From: Helicobacter mesocricetorum
Lineage (GTDB): Bacteria > Campylobacterota > Campylobacteria > Campylobacterales > Helicobacteraceae
Assembly: GCF_900198605.1 (NCBI RefSeq)
Contig: NZ_FZPJ01000038.1
Span: 1-56,261 of the forward strand
Reading direction: 5' to 3'
DNA: 56,261 bases
A program made the translations under genes and the position numbers. Of the stretch, positions 8,118 through 20,129 are shown in pieces. The notes under the pieces were generated by a model. The model had not been told where the DNA came from, did not search any database, and was given only the letters and a program-made list of their open reading frames with translations. Position 1 is the first letter of the stretch. Every line of letters begins with the position of its first letter.

Positions 8118-9101
8118 ATGAAATGTGGAATCTTTAATTTAATGGAGAATTGGAATGATGATGAGGAGAGAACACTTTTAGAATCCTTAGAATTAATCCA
8201 ATATTGTGATGAACTAGGTTTTGATGAAATGTGGATTGGAGAACACCACTTTAATAGCTTTTCTATCTGTTCTTCGGCAATGACTCTTATTAGTTGCGCT
8301 TTAGCTAAAACAAAAAAGATTAAAATTGGTAGTGCGGCACTTTTACTCCCTTATTATCATCCCATTGAATTAGCAGAAGAGATAGCAACCCTTGATTTAA
8401 TCTCTCAAGGGAGATTCCTCTTTGGTTTTGCTAGAGGAGTTTTTTCTTATTTTGATATATCTAAAAACAATCCTATCAGCAATCGAGAAATTATGATGGA
8501 GAGTGCAGAGGTTATCCATAATCTACTCTTTAAAGAGCAGATTCATTTCAAAGGAGAATATTTTAGCTTAGAAGATATTAGTCTAAGACCGCATCCTAGA
8601 GGTTGTATCCCCTTTTATATCGCAAGTGATGATGAGGTAACTTTACAAAGAGCGGCTAGTTTGGGTTATCATTTTTTAGGCTCATTGACTTTAAAGGAGA
8701 GTAGGGCTTGTGAGATACATAAAATTTTCTCACAAAAGAGGAGAGAATATGAGTTTGTCTTAACGCGCGCTTTTTATGCTGATGAAGATAGGAATGTAGC
8801 TAAAGAAAAAGCTCAAATAGCCGTAGATATTTTTACGCAATGTATGTTAAAGGGGAGTAATTTAGTCTTTGAAAAAATAGCAGATACAGGCGATGAGGAA
8901 TTTAGGGCAGAGTTTTTTAACAAAGAGAAAATTTTAGAATCTATGATTGTAGGGAATCCTAAAGATTGTATTGAACAAATTAGGACATTACAGATGAGAG
9001 TTCCTTTTACTTCTTTGGCTTTGAAGCTACTTGGCTCTAATTTAGAGGATTTTAAGAGGAATGTAAAGACTTTTAAAGAAGAAATCTTTCCTTTTATATA
9101 G
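8118..9101 (+). CDS. Luciferase-like flavin-dependent monooxygenase (LLM class)
   Basis: A TIM-barrel flavoprotein of about 327 residues. Recognisable segments are MKCGIFNLMENW, FDEMWIGEHHF, the alternating strand KIKIGSAALLLPYYHP and GRFLFGFARG, as in bacterial luciferase-type monooxygenases. The substrate is unknown. The ATG at 8118 has AAAGG 5 bases upstream and matches the family N-terminus. The alternative ATG at 8094 would add eight residues without a good RBS. It ends 5 bases before mutY and is likely in one transcript with it. Confidence 0.82.
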   Translation: MKCGIFNLMENWNDDEERTLLESLELIQYCDELGFDEMWIGEHHFNSFSICSSAMTLISCALAKTKKIKIGSAALLLPYYHPIELAEEIATLDLISQGRFLFGFARGVFSYFDISKNNPISNREIMMESAEVIHNLLFKEQIHFKGEYFSLEDISLRPHPRGCIPFYIASDDEVTLQRAASLGYHFLGSLTLKESRACEIHKIFSQKRREYEFVLTRAFYADEDRNVAKEKAQIAVDIFTQCMLKGSNLVFEKIADTGDEEFRAEFFNKEKILESMIVGNPKDCIEQIRTLQMRVPFTSLALKLLGSNLEDFKRNVKTFKEEIFPFI

Positions 9102-9106
9102 GTGTT

Positions 9107-10084
9107 ATGAATATTTCTTTGTTTCAAGCAGAGCTTTTAAGATGGTATGAGAAGGAGGGGCGAAGGACTCTGCCTTGGAGGGATAGAAGTATGCCAAACC
9201 GCCCTTATAGGGTTTTAGTTAGTGAGATAATGCTCCAGCAAACACAGGTTAAAACTATCTTGGAGCATTATTATTTTCCATTTTTGCAAAAATTTCCTAC
9301 TTTGGAATCTCTAGCAAAAGCTAGTGAAGAAGAAGTGTTGTTGCAATGGAGGGGAATGGGGTATTATACAAGGGCTAGGCATTTATTAAAATGTGCAAAG
9401 ATTTGTTTGAGGGACTTTCAAGGGGTTTTGCCTGATTGTGTAGAGTTATTAAAAACCCTTCCGGGTATTGGTAGTTATACTGCCGGGGCGGTGGCTTGTT
9501 TTGGGTTTGATAGGGCAGTTTGTTTTGTAGATTCTAATATTAAAAGAATCCTCATTCGGCTTTTTGCTCTTTATAATCCTACCCAAAGCCTCTTAGAGAG
9601 CAAAGCTAGAGAGATTTTAAATATTCAGCATCCCTTTAATCATAATCAAGCTTTGATAGACTTAGGGGCATTGATTTGCACAGCTACCAATCCAAAATGC
9701 CTTTTATGCCCTGTTAGTGAGTTTTGTAAAGGTAAAGAGGATTTGAAAGCTTTGAATCTTAAAAAGACTCCCAAAAGCATTAAAAAGAGCCTTCATATAG
9801 GAATCTTTGAAAAAGATTCACACATTGCACTCCATAAAAGTCAAGAGAGGCTTTATTATAATCTTTATAATTTTCCTCTTTTAAAATCCCACCAATCTTT
9901 GCAAAAATTAGGAATCTTAAAGCATTCCTATACCAAATATCTTTTGGATTTGCATATTTATAGGGTTAAAAATTTAGAATCTTTGGCGCAATCTGTGGAG
10001 TTTTTTAACAAAGAATCTTTACAAACAATCCCTATCTCTAGTATGACATTAAAGATTTTAGAGCTTTTAGAAAAAGATTTTTAA
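9107..10084 (+). CDS. mutY: A/G-specific adenine glycosylase
   Basis: A 325-residue base-excision enzyme that removes adenine opposite 8-oxoguanine. The catalytic Glu40 lies in LVSEIMLQQTQV, the helix-hairpin-helix is LPGIGSYTAGA, and the catalytic Asp142 is in FVDSNIKRIL. The 4Fe-4S ligands are Cys191, Cys198, Cys201 and Cys207. The C-terminal 8-oxoG recognition part is short. Loss of mutY raises G:C to T:A mutation, but it does not control the length of the homopolymeric tracts seen elsewhere in the window. Confidence 0.93.
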   Translation: MNISLFQAELLRWYEKEGRRTLPWRDRSMPNRPYRVLVSEIMLQQTQVKTILEHYYFPFLQKFPTLESLAKASEEEVLLQWRGMGYYTRARHLLKCAKICLRDFQGVLPDCVELLKTLPGIGSYTAGAVACFGFDRAVCFVDSNIKRILIRLFALYNPTQSLLESKAREILNIQHPFNHNQALIDLGALICTATNPKCLLCPVSEFCKGKEDLKALNLKKTPKSIKKSLHIGIFEKDSHIALHKSQERLYYNLYNFPLLKSHQSLQKLGILKHSYTKYLLDLHIYRVKNLESLAQSVEFFNKESLQTIPISSMTLKILELLEKDF

Positions 10085-10127
10085 GTCTTTGTGTGTTAAG
10101 CTTTTAAGAAATAAATAAAGGATTTTT

Positions 10128-12556
<2,429 letters not shown>

Positions 12557-12590
12557 CTTTGTTGGGAAGCAATATTTAGAATATTCCTAG

Positions 12591-12613
12591 AGGATTTAAA
12601 AGAATCCTTTTTT
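12591..12613 (+). terminator. Rho-independent terminator after ligA
   Basis: A six-base stem AGGATT/AATCCT with loop TAAAAG is followed by six T. It lies 35 bases after the ligA stop, between convergent genes. Confidence 0.6.
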
Positions 12614-12743
12614 AAACAACTAAAGTTTATAAATGCTTCTATACCCCTATACCTTTGCTATACTCTTGCAATAAGAAGTTAGACTGACTTATTAGTCGAT
12701 ACATATAGGAATGAAATAGCGAATTTGCCCTAGTTATTCTTTA

Positions 12744-13547
12744 CTATTCTTGGCTTTGCTTAATATGCTTAAGAGAAGGATCTTGCTTGTGGATAGCAAG
12801 GATATTTATACCCATAGAAAAAATCTCATAGCCTAAATTTTGTAAAAATTCTTGGATTTCATTTTGGTTGGATTTAATGATTTCTATTAGCAAAATAGGG
12901 AGAAATTTTTTTATACTTTTTGTCCCTCCTTTTAAGACTTCCATTTCCATTCTTTCTACATCAAGCTTTATCAAATCTATTCTTTCAAGATTGAGAGAAT
13001 CAATACTAATTAATGGCACTTTTTGCATTTTGTTGGGATTAATTTCTTGCCCTATAAATTCACTTTTTTCATCAAATTTTAATTCAAAACTTCCAAAAGA
13101 AGAGGCTTTAGTATAATCAAGCATAGGGATTTGTAAAAACTCTCCTTTTTTCTTAGGGCAACCAAGGGCTACATTTAAAGCACGAAAATTAAAGCAATTA
13201 TTCAACGCAAGATTTCCAGCTAAGGCATAATAAATCCTCTCTTGTGCTTCAAAAGCTAAGCCCCCCCCCCAATTCGTTGTGGCAATAGCCCAAGCAATAG
13301 TATGCGCTCCTATGTTTGCACCACAATCAAGAGCGAAAACCCCATCTTTAAAATACTCTCTTCTAAGCTTTAAAAGCTCTATTACATTGCTCACTTCTAG
13401 GGCATCAAAACTTGCAGTTTGTAGGTATTGATAACCCACCCCATAAGCACCATAGGCATTTTCGTTTCTATCAAGATAATTAACTATCATAGCCCCTGTA
13501 TTAGTAGAGGCTAAAACAAAGGGTAGGGGTCTTTGAATATTTTGCAT
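12744..13547 (-). CDS. FkbM-family methyltransferase, phase-variable (ON frame)
   Basis: A 267-residue SAM-dependent methyltransferase. The SAM site is FALDCGANIGAHTIAWA and the FkbM core is LIKLDVERMEMEVLKGG. A tract of ten G (coding sense, plus-strand C at 13261-13270) encodes Trp-Gly-Gly-Gly in NWGGGLAFEAQ, next to motif II. At ten G the frame is open; gaining one G gives a stop within about five codons after the tract. Such genes usually methylate surface glycans (LOS or capsule-type sugars) in Helicobacter and Campylobacter. The target here is unknown. It is monocistronic with its own promoter. Confidence 0.88.
   Translation of the reverse strand: MQNIQRPLPFVLASTNTGAMIVNYLDRNENAYGAYGVGYQYLQTASFDALEVSNVIELLKLRREYFKDGVFALDCGANIGAHTIAWAIATTNWGGGLAFEAQERIYYALAGNLALNNCFNFRALNVALGCPKKKGEFLQIPMLDYTKASSFGSFELKFDEKSEFIGQEINPNKMQKVPLISIDSLNLERIDLIKLDVERMEMEVLKGGTKSIKKFLPILLIEIIKSNQNEIQEFLQNLGYEIFSMGINILAIHKQDPSLKHIKQSQE
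13261..13270 (-). repeat. Intragenic poly-G(10) contingency tract in FkbM gene
   Basis: Ten C on the plus strand read as ten G within codons for Trp-Gly-Gly-Gly. The sequence shown is the ON state. Slippage by one base truncates the protein in the middle of the SAM-binding domain. Confidence 0.9.
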
Positions 13548-13579
13548 TGTTATTCCTTTAAGTTAGGGTTATTGATAAG

Positions 13580-13585
13580 ATTATA
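13580..13585 (-). promoter_or_regulatory. Consensus -10 (TATAAT) for the FkbM gene
   Basis: The minus strand reads CTATAATC here, 33 bases before the ATG, and AAGGAAT provides the ribosome binding site. Confidence 0.55.
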
Positions 13586-13632
13586 GTGCTTGTTTAAAAC
13601 TAGATTTAAAAGCAAAAATAGATTCCTATACA

Positions 13633-14481
13633 TTAAAGCGACTTTTTTCTTGGCAGTTGGATAGATTTTTTGGGGCATAAAAGGATTTTTTGTTCTTTAA
13701 GGAGTTGCGTAAGACTTCTTTTAAAGGCTTTTTTACTCATAGTGCAAAACTTTAAAATCTCCTCTGGTGGGCTATCATAATGAAGCGGTAAGATTCCTTG
13801 ATGTTGTTCTAAGGCTTTTAAGACTTTTTGGGAATCTTTTTGGGTGTTGGCTCTTTCTTTAGGATTTTTTAGGCATAAGTCGCATTTGCCATTGGGATAG
13901 AATTTTTTGATAAAAGCTTCCTTTTCCTCAAAAAGACTAAGATTTTCAAAAATCTCATTTTTATACAAAAGTCCCAAATAGGTTTTATTAATAAGGCATT
14001 CATAGCCTAAAGGTGTATCCCTAAAAGGAATAATCCTGACTTTATCAGAAATTTTCAAAGGGTTGGGGGTTTTGAAGTTTTTTAAATAAGGCTTTAGATT
14101 GTATTTGGCAATTAGGCGGTTTTCTTTGTCGGTATCTATGAAAACCGCTATTTTAGCCCCTAAAACGAAATTTTGCGGTGTGGGAGATGGCATAAATAAA
14201 TCTTTTGCGATTCCAAGCTCTAAAAAACAACCAAACTCATTTTTATCCGTGATTGTAAGAATGGCAATTTCTCCTTTGAGTGCTTTGGGTTTTAGGGTTG
14301 TAGCAATAGGTCTATCCTCTGAATCGTGATATAAAAAAACCTCCACTTCATCACCTATTTTTAAGGTATCTAGTAAATATTTATTGGGTAGCAAAATCTC
14401 TTGATTATAATGTCGCAAATAAGCACCAGCTTCGCTAAATTTGCAAATTTTTAGTTTTTGTATAGTGCCTATTTCTATCAA
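13633..14481 (-). CDS. S1-domain RNA-binding protein, CvfB/YitL-like
   Basis: A 282-residue protein built of successive S1-like OB folds (MIEIGTIQKLKICKF; KGEIAILTITDKNEFGCFLE; a third near 145-190) and a C-terminal winged helix (SPPEEILKFCTMSKKAFKRS), the architecture of CvfB/YitL. CvfB homologues bind RNA and affect virulence-gene expression in Gram-positives; the role here is not known. It overlaps the upstream membrane-protein gene by four bases (ATGA type). Confidence 0.82.
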   Translation of the reverse strand: MIEIGTIQKLKICKFSEAGAYLRHYNQEILLPNKYLLDTLKIGDEVEVFLYHDSEDRPIATTLKPKALKGEIAILTITDKNEFGCFLELGIAKDLFMPSPTPQNFVLGAKIAVFIDTDKENRLIAKYNLKPYLKNFKTPNPLKISDKVRIIPFRDTPLGYECLINKTYLGLLYKNEIFENLSLFEEKEAFIKKFYPNGKCDLCLKNPKERANTQKDSQKVLKALEQHQGILPLHYDSPPEEILKFCTMSKKAFKRSLTQLLKEQKILLCPKKSIQLPRKKSL

Positions 14482-15032
14482 TCTATTATCTCTATGAAGG
14501 TATTAAATAGGCTTTTTCCTAGCGGTATTTGGTGGAGGTTTGAAATCTGCCAACCTACGGCAAAAACCATAATCATAAAGATAATAAAACCAATAAAGGC
14601 TAAGATTAACAAGGCTTTGCAAAGTTTTAAGTAGAAATGTTCCTCTAAGCCATCATTAATAATTTTGTAATATCTTAACCAATCTACAAAAAAGCTAAAC
14701 CAAAAAGTAAAAATACCTAATAGAAGTATGCCAATTAACGCAAATAAAATCATAGAGGTATAGGGCGAAAAGTTTATACTAAATTCATAAATATGCATCT
14801 CCCACATTAAGATAGCATAGCTAATGTGCATCCCAAAGAATACAAAGCCAATAAGTAGCATAATGAATATCTTTTGCATACACAATTCGGTAAAAGTGCA
14901 ATGTTGTGTAAATTCTTTTTTGGTTTGTTTTTTAATTTCTTTGTCGCTTTTGTCTAATAAACGCAAATTGGTAATTTGTGTTCTTAAGTTTTTAATCCAC
15001 ATTTTTCGAGATTCTTTTATAGATTTGTTCAT
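14478..15032 (-). CDS. Hypothetical inner-membrane protein
   Basis: A 184-residue protein I do not recognise. A charged N-terminal cytoplasmic segment (about 1-50) is followed by three long hydrophobic stretches: FIMLLIGFVFFGM at about 54-76, SMILFALIGILLLGIF at about 93-120, and ALLILAFIGFIIFMIMVFAV near the C-terminus. It overlaps the CvfB-like gene by four bases and lies 86 bases downstream of the UbiD gene, so all three may share a transcript. Confidence 0.7.
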   Translation of the reverse strand: MNKSIKESRKMWIKNLRTQITNLRLLDKSDKEIKKQTKKEFTQHCTFTELCMQKIFIMLLIGFVFFGMHISYAILMWEMHIYEFSINFSPYTSMILFALIGILLLGIFTFWFSFFVDWLRYYKIINDGLEEHFYLKLCKALLILAFIGFIIFMIMVFAVGWQISNLHQIPLGKSLFNTFIEIID

Positions 15033-15118
15033 TGATTAGAGCCTTTAAATTGAATTGTGGGATTATGCCCCAAAATTGTTAAGAAGTTTTTGACAATTTC
15101 TAAGCAATTCCTTGATGT

Positions 15119-16954
15119 TTAAGAATAGGATTTATCAATATGGAATTTCTTATAAAATGCTTCTAAATCTTCAATATCCTCTAATAAGCCTTTCTTTTGG
15201 AGGGATTTTAAGACTTTTTTGGAACAATCTGTTTCTTTGGGCCACTCTTTTGTATAGCCATCTTTGCTATTTTTATCGGTTGCGTCGATAAAAATCATCG
15301 AATCAATAATCTTTATATCCCTTTTGGCGTCGATATTATTAACCACTCTCCAAAGAATCATATAGAGATTTTCTAGGTCGTTTTTATGATAGTCTAAGAA
15401 TATGGCTATACTTAAATGTTTATTGAGAGTTTTTGGAGGATTTTTCTTAAAAATAGTTTGTAGGCTCGTTTTTTTGTCAATACCAATTAGGGTAATGGGG
15501 TTTTTTGTCGAAGTGTAAAATTGTCTTAAGTTTTTAATGTTTTTAAAAAGAGGATTTAAGAGTTCTTGCAAGGGTTCATCGCTTAATATTTCTAAGGTTT
15601 TTTCTATCTCTTCTCCTGTGCAATCAATCCCCAATTTCCCTCCATAACCATATTCGCTACAAGCGTGGTCTAGCACATCGCAAATCCCCTCTGTAAGGAG
15701 GCAGTTTTCAACGCTAAAGCGATTAAGGATATAGGGGATAATGGCTTCTTCTTTTAAAGAGGGGGCATTTTCTCCTACGAAAATAACGTGTTTGACAAAG
15801 CTCATTTGCCCAACCCCCCAAAATGCGTGCATAGTTTGCTGGGCTTGTCCTTTAAAACGCACTTTGATTTTAGCCAAGATGAGATTATGGAATACACCAT
15901 TTTCTGGCATATAATAGTCTATCAAGTCAGGTGTCGTGGTTTGTAGAAGTGGCAAAAAGATTCGCTCTGTGGGATAGCCTAGATATTTGTCCTCTAAAGG
16001 GGGTTTGCCTACAACGGTGGCTAGATAGATAGGATTTGCCTTAGAGGTTATAGCCTCTACTTTTAACACGGGATAGGGTTCAATAGGTGTGTAAAATCCG
16101 GTATGATCCCCAAATTTTCCCTCATCTCTTAAGCTATCAGGCTCTACAAAGCCTTCTATCACATAATCGCAATCATAAGGGACATATAAGTCATTACTAA
16201 GGCATTTTACCATTTGGGGTCTTTTTTTGCGGATAAATCCATAGAGCATAAGCTCAAAGATCCCATAAGGGAGGGGAGCTGTCGCACACCAAGTATAAAG
16301 AGGGTCTCCACCTATGGCAATGCTAACAGGCATTTTTTGCTTTGCCTTTTTATAAGATTCTAATAAATTCATAGAATCTTTGTGGAGCTGCCAATGCAAG
16401 CCCAAATGATTCTTATCATAAACTTGCAAGCGATACATTCCAAGATTTTTAACATCCCCATCAAGGCTTTGTGTGTAGCACTGCCCCATAGTGATAAATG
16501 CCCCTCCATCCTCACTCCAAGTTTTCAAGATAGGTAGAGATTGTAAATCTAGCGCATTATCTCTTTGGATAAGGGCTTGGCAAAGCCCCCTTTCTTTCAG
16601 AAGCTTCGGGGCTAGAAAGCGTAAGTGGAGCAATTTTGGAAGTAGTTTTAAAGTATGTTTGAAGTCTTTGGGCGGTTTTAGTTTGAGCAGATATGTAATC
16701 TCATCTGCAATTTTTTCTGTATTGCCAATGATGAGTTCTACTCTTTTGAAACTCCCAAAGAGATTCATTAAAACAGGGGTTTGAAAATATTGTTGCCTTG
16801 CTTTATTGATAGGATTGGTAAAAAGCAGGGCTTTAGAATCTTCTTTTTTCACTTCTAAATAGGCTAGATGAGGAATTTCTAAATCAATATCTAAAGGCTC
16901 TGTTATGATTTTTAGCTCATTATGAGCCTTGAGTAAATCAATAGTTTGTCGCAT
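15119..16954 (-). CDS. UbiD-family decarboxylase (menaquinone pathway candidate)
   Basis: A 611-residue UbiD-type decarboxylase, which uses prenylated FMN made by a UbiX partner. Family segments include VSIAIGGDPLYTWCATAPLPYG, trimmed here to SIAIGGDPLYTW, plus EGFVEPDSLRDEGKFGDH and VVGKPPLEDKYLGYPTERIF (positions about 210-330). Epsilonproteobacteria use menaquinone made by the futalosine route, where a UbiD-like enzyme is proposed for a late decarboxylation; that role is inferred. The start is ATG at 16954. It heads a minus-strand group with the membrane protein and the CvfB-like gene. Confidence 0.85.
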   Translation of the reverse strand: MRQTIDLLKAHNELKIITEPLDIDLEIPHLAYLEVKKEDSKALLFTNPINKARQQYFQTPVLMNLFGSFKRVELIIGNTEKIADEITYLLKLKPPKDFKHTLKLLPKLLHLRFLAPKLLKERGLCQALIQRDNALDLQSLPILKTWSEDGGAFITMGQCYTQSLDGDVKNLGMYRLQVYDKNHLGLHWQLHKDSMNLLESYKKAKQKMPVSIAIGGDPLYTWCATAPLPYGIFELMLYGFIRKKRPQMVKCLSNDLYVPYDCDYVIEGFVEPDSLRDEGKFGDHTGFYTPIEPYPVLKVEAITSKANPIYLATVVGKPPLEDKYLGYPTERIFLPLLQTTTPDLIDYYMPENGVFHNLILAKIKVRFKGQAQQTMHAFWGVGQMSFVKHVIFVGENAPSLKEEAIIPYILNRFSVENCLLTEGICDVLDHACSEYGYGGKLGIDCTGEEIEKTLEILSDEPLQELLNPLFKNIKNLRQFYTSTKNPITLIGIDKKTSLQTIFKKNPPKTLNKHLSIAIFLDYHKNDLENLYMILWRVVNNIDAKRDIKIIDSMIFIDATDKNSKDGYTKEWPKETDCSKKVLKSLQKKGLLEDIEDLEAFYKKFHIDKSYS

Positions 16955-17083
16955 AGGTATTCCTTATCTTTGAATTTAGTGGATATTTTACCAAATTATA
17001 AGGAGTATGGGAATGTTTTGTGTGCTTTAGAGTTCTTGAATTTTCTTGAATTTTTTGAGATAATTTAGGTTCTAAAGCTAAAA

Positions 17084-17620
17084 TTGAATATTATAAAGAT
17101 GGTTAGAATGCAGATTTTGTTAAAGATTACTTCGGGTATAGAAAAAATAAGTGATGGCGTGGCAAGGATTTCTATTCTTCTTTTGTGGATTCTTTGTTTA
17201 TTGATTTTTGGTTTAGCAGTGGCGTTAAATTTTTCTTATGTGAATAGCCAATTAGAGGATTTTAGCCTTTATTGTTTTGCCTTAATGATACTTTTAACCT
17301 TCCCTTATACTTTAAAGCAAGATAGACATGTGCGTTTGGATTTGTTTTATATACGATATTCTAAAAGAGCCAAAAGCATAAGTTGGTTACTTATTAATCT
17401 GTGTTTTATCTTTCCTTTTTGTTTGGTGATTGCAAAATATGGTTTGGATTTTATGATTCACTCTTATAGAATAGGTGAGTCTTCTCCTAATGGTAAGATA
17501 CCTTATTATTTTATTTTTAAGTCTTTTGTAGTTGTGGGGTTTATTTTATTGGCTTTGCAAAGTGTTGTAGAATCTTTAAAAATGTTTTGTTCTTTGCTGA
17601 ATAAAAAACAAGAGATTTAA
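17084..17620 (+). CDS. TRAP transporter small membrane subunit (DctQ type)
   Basis: A protein of up to 178 residues with four transmembrane segments (SILLLWILCLLIFGLAVAL; FALMILLTFPYTL; LLINLCFIFPFCLVI; FVVVGFILLALQSV) and the family pattern KQDRHVRLDLFY. It is the small permease subunit of a tripartite ATP-independent transporter. The start is uncertain: TTG at 17084 and ATGs at 17099 and 17108 are in frame and none has a strong RBS. The large permease gene follows after 15 bases. Confidence 0.87.
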   Translation: MNIIKMVRMQILLKITSGIEKISDGVARISILLLWILCLLIFGLAVALNFSYVNSQLEDFSLYCFALMILLTFPYTLKQDRHVRLDLFYIRYSKRAKSISWLLINLCFIFPFCLVIAKYGLDFMIHSYRIGESSPNGKIPYYFIFKSFVVVGFILLALQSVVESLKMFCSLLNKKQEI

Positions 17621-17635
17621 ACAAGGAATAAGGCG

Positions 17636-18961
17636 ATGGAATTGTTGGTTCTTATTGTTCTTAGTATTATTTTGCTAGTAATTGGTGTGCCTGTTGCTTT
17701 TGCCTTTGGTTCTAGTGGGTTAATTGTCGGCAGTTATTTGGTGTTTTTTGGGGATAATCCTTATATTCTCTCTTTTTTGCCTAATCGTTTAGAGGGGATT
17801 TTTAGTAATACGACCTTGATGAGTATTCCTTTGTTTATCCTTATGGGGATGATACTAGAACGTAGCGGAATTGCAGAGCGGCTTATAAGCTCTATTGCCA
17901 AATTGTTTGGCTCACTTGGTGGAGGAGCTGCTATTGGGGTGATTATCGTAGGAACTTTATTAGCAGCTAGCACGGGTATTGTTGGTGCTACGGTTGTAAT
18001 GATGGGGGTGATTGCAGTTCCTGTGATGATAAAGGCGCAATATAATAAGAGTTTTCTCTCTGGTGTAGTTGCTGCAAGTGGGACATTAGGACAGATAATT
18101 CCGCCCTCTATTATTCTTATTGTTTTAGCAGATGTTTTGCAATTAAGTGTGCGGGATTTATTTAGTGCGGCTATTTTGCCTAGCATTTTACTTATAGCGG
18201 CTTATATTCTTTTTGTTTTAGCCGTTGTCTTCTTTCTCCCTCATTTTGCACCAGCTAGTCCAAATCCAAGTAATTTTAAATCTTTAGTATTGCCAACACT
18301 TAAAGCCGTTGTTCCACCTATTGTTTTAATTATTCTTGTTTTAGGGAGTATTTTAGGGGGGTTTATAGAGCCAACTGCAGCAGCAGCCGTAGGTGTGGTA
18401 GGTGCTTTAATTTTAGCATTTTTACAGGGGCGATTAGATTTGCATTTACTCCATATTGCAGGGAGAGAGACAATACTTTTTTGTGGTATGGTATTTGCTA
18501 TTTTAGTGGGCGCTAATTGTTTTACGCTTGTATTTAATGGTTTAGGTGGAGATAGTGTAATTTTGGAGTTTTTTTTAGAATATTTGGATTCTCCTTTATA
18601 TTTTGTGCTTATTGCTATGTTGGTTATTTTTATTTTAGGTTTTTTTATTGATTTTTTTGAGATATGTTATATTGTTTTACCCATTTTAGCAGGTATTGCT
18701 ATACATTATGAGATTAATATGTTATGGTTTGCTTTACTTGTTGCGATTAATTTACAAACGAGTTTTTTAACCCCTCCTTTTGGGTTTTCTATTTTCTTTT
18801 TAAAATCAGCAGTAGGAGAATGTATTAAGATTTATGAGATTTATAAAGGGGTTGTGCCTTTTATTTTGTTGCAACTTTTAGTATTAGTAGTGGTGTTTTT
18901 ATTCCCAAAACTTACACTAGATAGTGAAGATTGGGGTAGAATTTTGAGATTTATTTTTTAA
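17636..18961 (+). CDS. TRAP transporter large permease (DctM type)
   Basis: A 441-residue polytopic membrane protein with the DctM signature (IPLFILMGMILERSGIAERL; GTLGQIIPPSIILIV; FIEPTAAAAVG), about twelve membrane segments, and normal length. It couples substrate uptake to a cation gradient together with the DctQ subunit just upstream and the binding protein 9 bases downstream. The three genes form one operon on the plus strand. Confidence 0.93.
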   Translation: MELLVLIVLSIILLVIGVPVAFAFGSSGLIVGSYLVFFGDNPYILSFLPNRLEGIFSNTTLMSIPLFILMGMILERSGIAERLISSIAKLFGSLGGGAAIGVIIVGTLLAASTGIVGATVVMMGVIAVPVMIKAQYNKSFLSGVVAASGTLGQIIPPSIILIVLADVLQLSVRDLFSAAILPSILLIAAYILFVLAVVFFLPHFAPASPNPSNFKSLVLPTLKAVVPPIVLIILVLGSILGGFIEPTAAAAVGVVGALILAFLQGRLDLHLLHIAGRETILFCGMVFAILVGANCFTLVFNGLGGDSVILEFFLEYLDSPLYFVLIAMLVIFILGFFIDFFEICYIVLPILAGIAIHYEINMLWFALLVAINLQTSFLTPPFGFSIFFLKSAVGECIKIYEIYKGVVPFILLQLLVLVVVFLFPKLTLDSEDWGRILRFIF

Positions 18962-18970
18962 GGAGATATT

Positions 18971-20083
18971 GTGAAAAGACGCGATTTTATTACAAAGACT
19001 ACTTTAGGTGCGGTTGGTGTTGCTGGTATGGCAGCATTAGCAGGTTGTAAAGATGAGGTAAAAGAGGGAGAGAGTGTAGGGGCTAAAGTTCCTAAGAAAA
19101 CAAATTTAAAAATTTCTCTTGCGATGAGTTGGTCGCTTACTTTACCGATATTATCAGATATAGTAAAACACTATGCTAAGGTAGTTGGTGAATTAAGTGA
19201 GGGTTCTATTAAGATAGAGATTTTTCCAGCAGGTAAGCTTGTCCCTGCGCTTGGAGTCTTTGATGCGGTCAGTAGTGGGCAAATTGATGCGTATCATTCT
19301 GCGCCTTATTATTGGGAGGGTAAAAACACTGCTTTTAATCTTTTTTCTGGGATTCCCTTTGGTATGATTGATAGCGAGGTTAATGCTTGGTATTTATATG
19401 GAGAGGGTATGGATTTATGGAGGGAGATTGCAGGAAAATATAATCTTTATCCTCTCTTAGGGGGTGCAACAAGTATCCAAATGGCGGGTTGGTATAAAAA
19501 GGAGATGAATACCTTAAAAGACTTTGAGGGATTGAGGATTCGTATGGTAGGGGTGGCAGGACAGATTTTAGCTAAACTTGGGGCTGCGCCAAAAAGCACT
19601 CCGGGTGCAGAAATTGTTCCTAATTTAGAGAGGGGAGTTTTAGATGCAGCAGAATGGGTTTCTCCTGCTTTTGATGAAAAACTTGATATTTATAAAGTAG
19701 CCCCTTATTATTATACGCCTTGGCAGGAAGCAGGTTCGATTACGGAATTTGTTTTTAATAAGCAAAAATGGGAGAGCTACCCTAAAGAAGTGCAAAATAT
19801 TTTAGAGTTTGCAAGTAAAGAAGCGCATTTACAAATGACAGCTATGGGGCAGTTTTATAATGCAAAGGCAATGGAGCGATTGAAAAATCAAGGGGCAAAG
19901 ATTAGGACATTTTCTCCAGAGATTATCCAAGCCTTTAAAGATACTTTAGCGCAAGTACTTGATGAAGAAAGTGCGAAAAATCCAGACTTTAAGAGAGTTT
20001 TGCAAAGTTATCAGAGCTTTCAGAGAGAGCAAGAAGTTTGGACAAGAGATAGTTTAAGGGCTTATTTAGAGATTAGAAGTTAA
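18971..20083 (+). CDS. TRAP substrate-binding protein, TakP-like (2-oxoacid type)
   Basis: A 370-residue periplasmic receptor. The N-terminus has both a twin-arginine-like motif (KRRDFITKTT) and a lipobox (AALAGC, Cys26), suggesting Tat export and possible lipid anchoring. The core resembles the TakP/mannitol-chloroaromatic branch: GSITEFVFNKQKWES, GGATSIQMAGWYKKE, RIRMVGVAGQILAKLGA and LDAAEWVSPAFDEK. TakP homologues bind 2-oxoacids such as pyruvate with a cation. The start is GTG with an AAGGAGA site. The ligand is inferred from family resemblance only. Confidence 0.85.
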   Translation: MKRRDFITKTTLGAVGVAGMAALAGCKDEVKEGESVGAKVPKKTNLKISLAMSWSLTLPILSDIVKHYAKVVGELSEGSIKIEIFPAGKLVPALGVFDAVSSGQIDAYHSAPYYWEGKNTAFNLFSGIPFGMIDSEVNAWYLYGEGMDLWREIAGKYNLYPLLGGATSIQMAGWYKKEMNTLKDFEGLRIRMVGVAGQILAKLGAAPKSTPGAEIVPNLERGVLDAAEWVSPAFDEKLDIYKVAPYYYTPWQEAGSITEFVFNKQKWESYPKEVQNILEFASKEAHLQMTAMGQFYNAKAMERLKNQGAKIRTFSPEIIQAFKDTLAQVLDEESAKNPDFKRVLQSYQSFQREQEVWTRDSLRAYLEIRS

Positions 20084-20129
20084 GGAATTTAGTCTTGTTT
20101 AATTTGTAAAGGTTAAAAAGGAAAAATTT

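Noticed and set aside
16491-16784. Plus-strand ORF within the UbiD gene
   Set aside because: Antisense shadow of a well-supported 611-residue gene, with no RBS or family resemblance.
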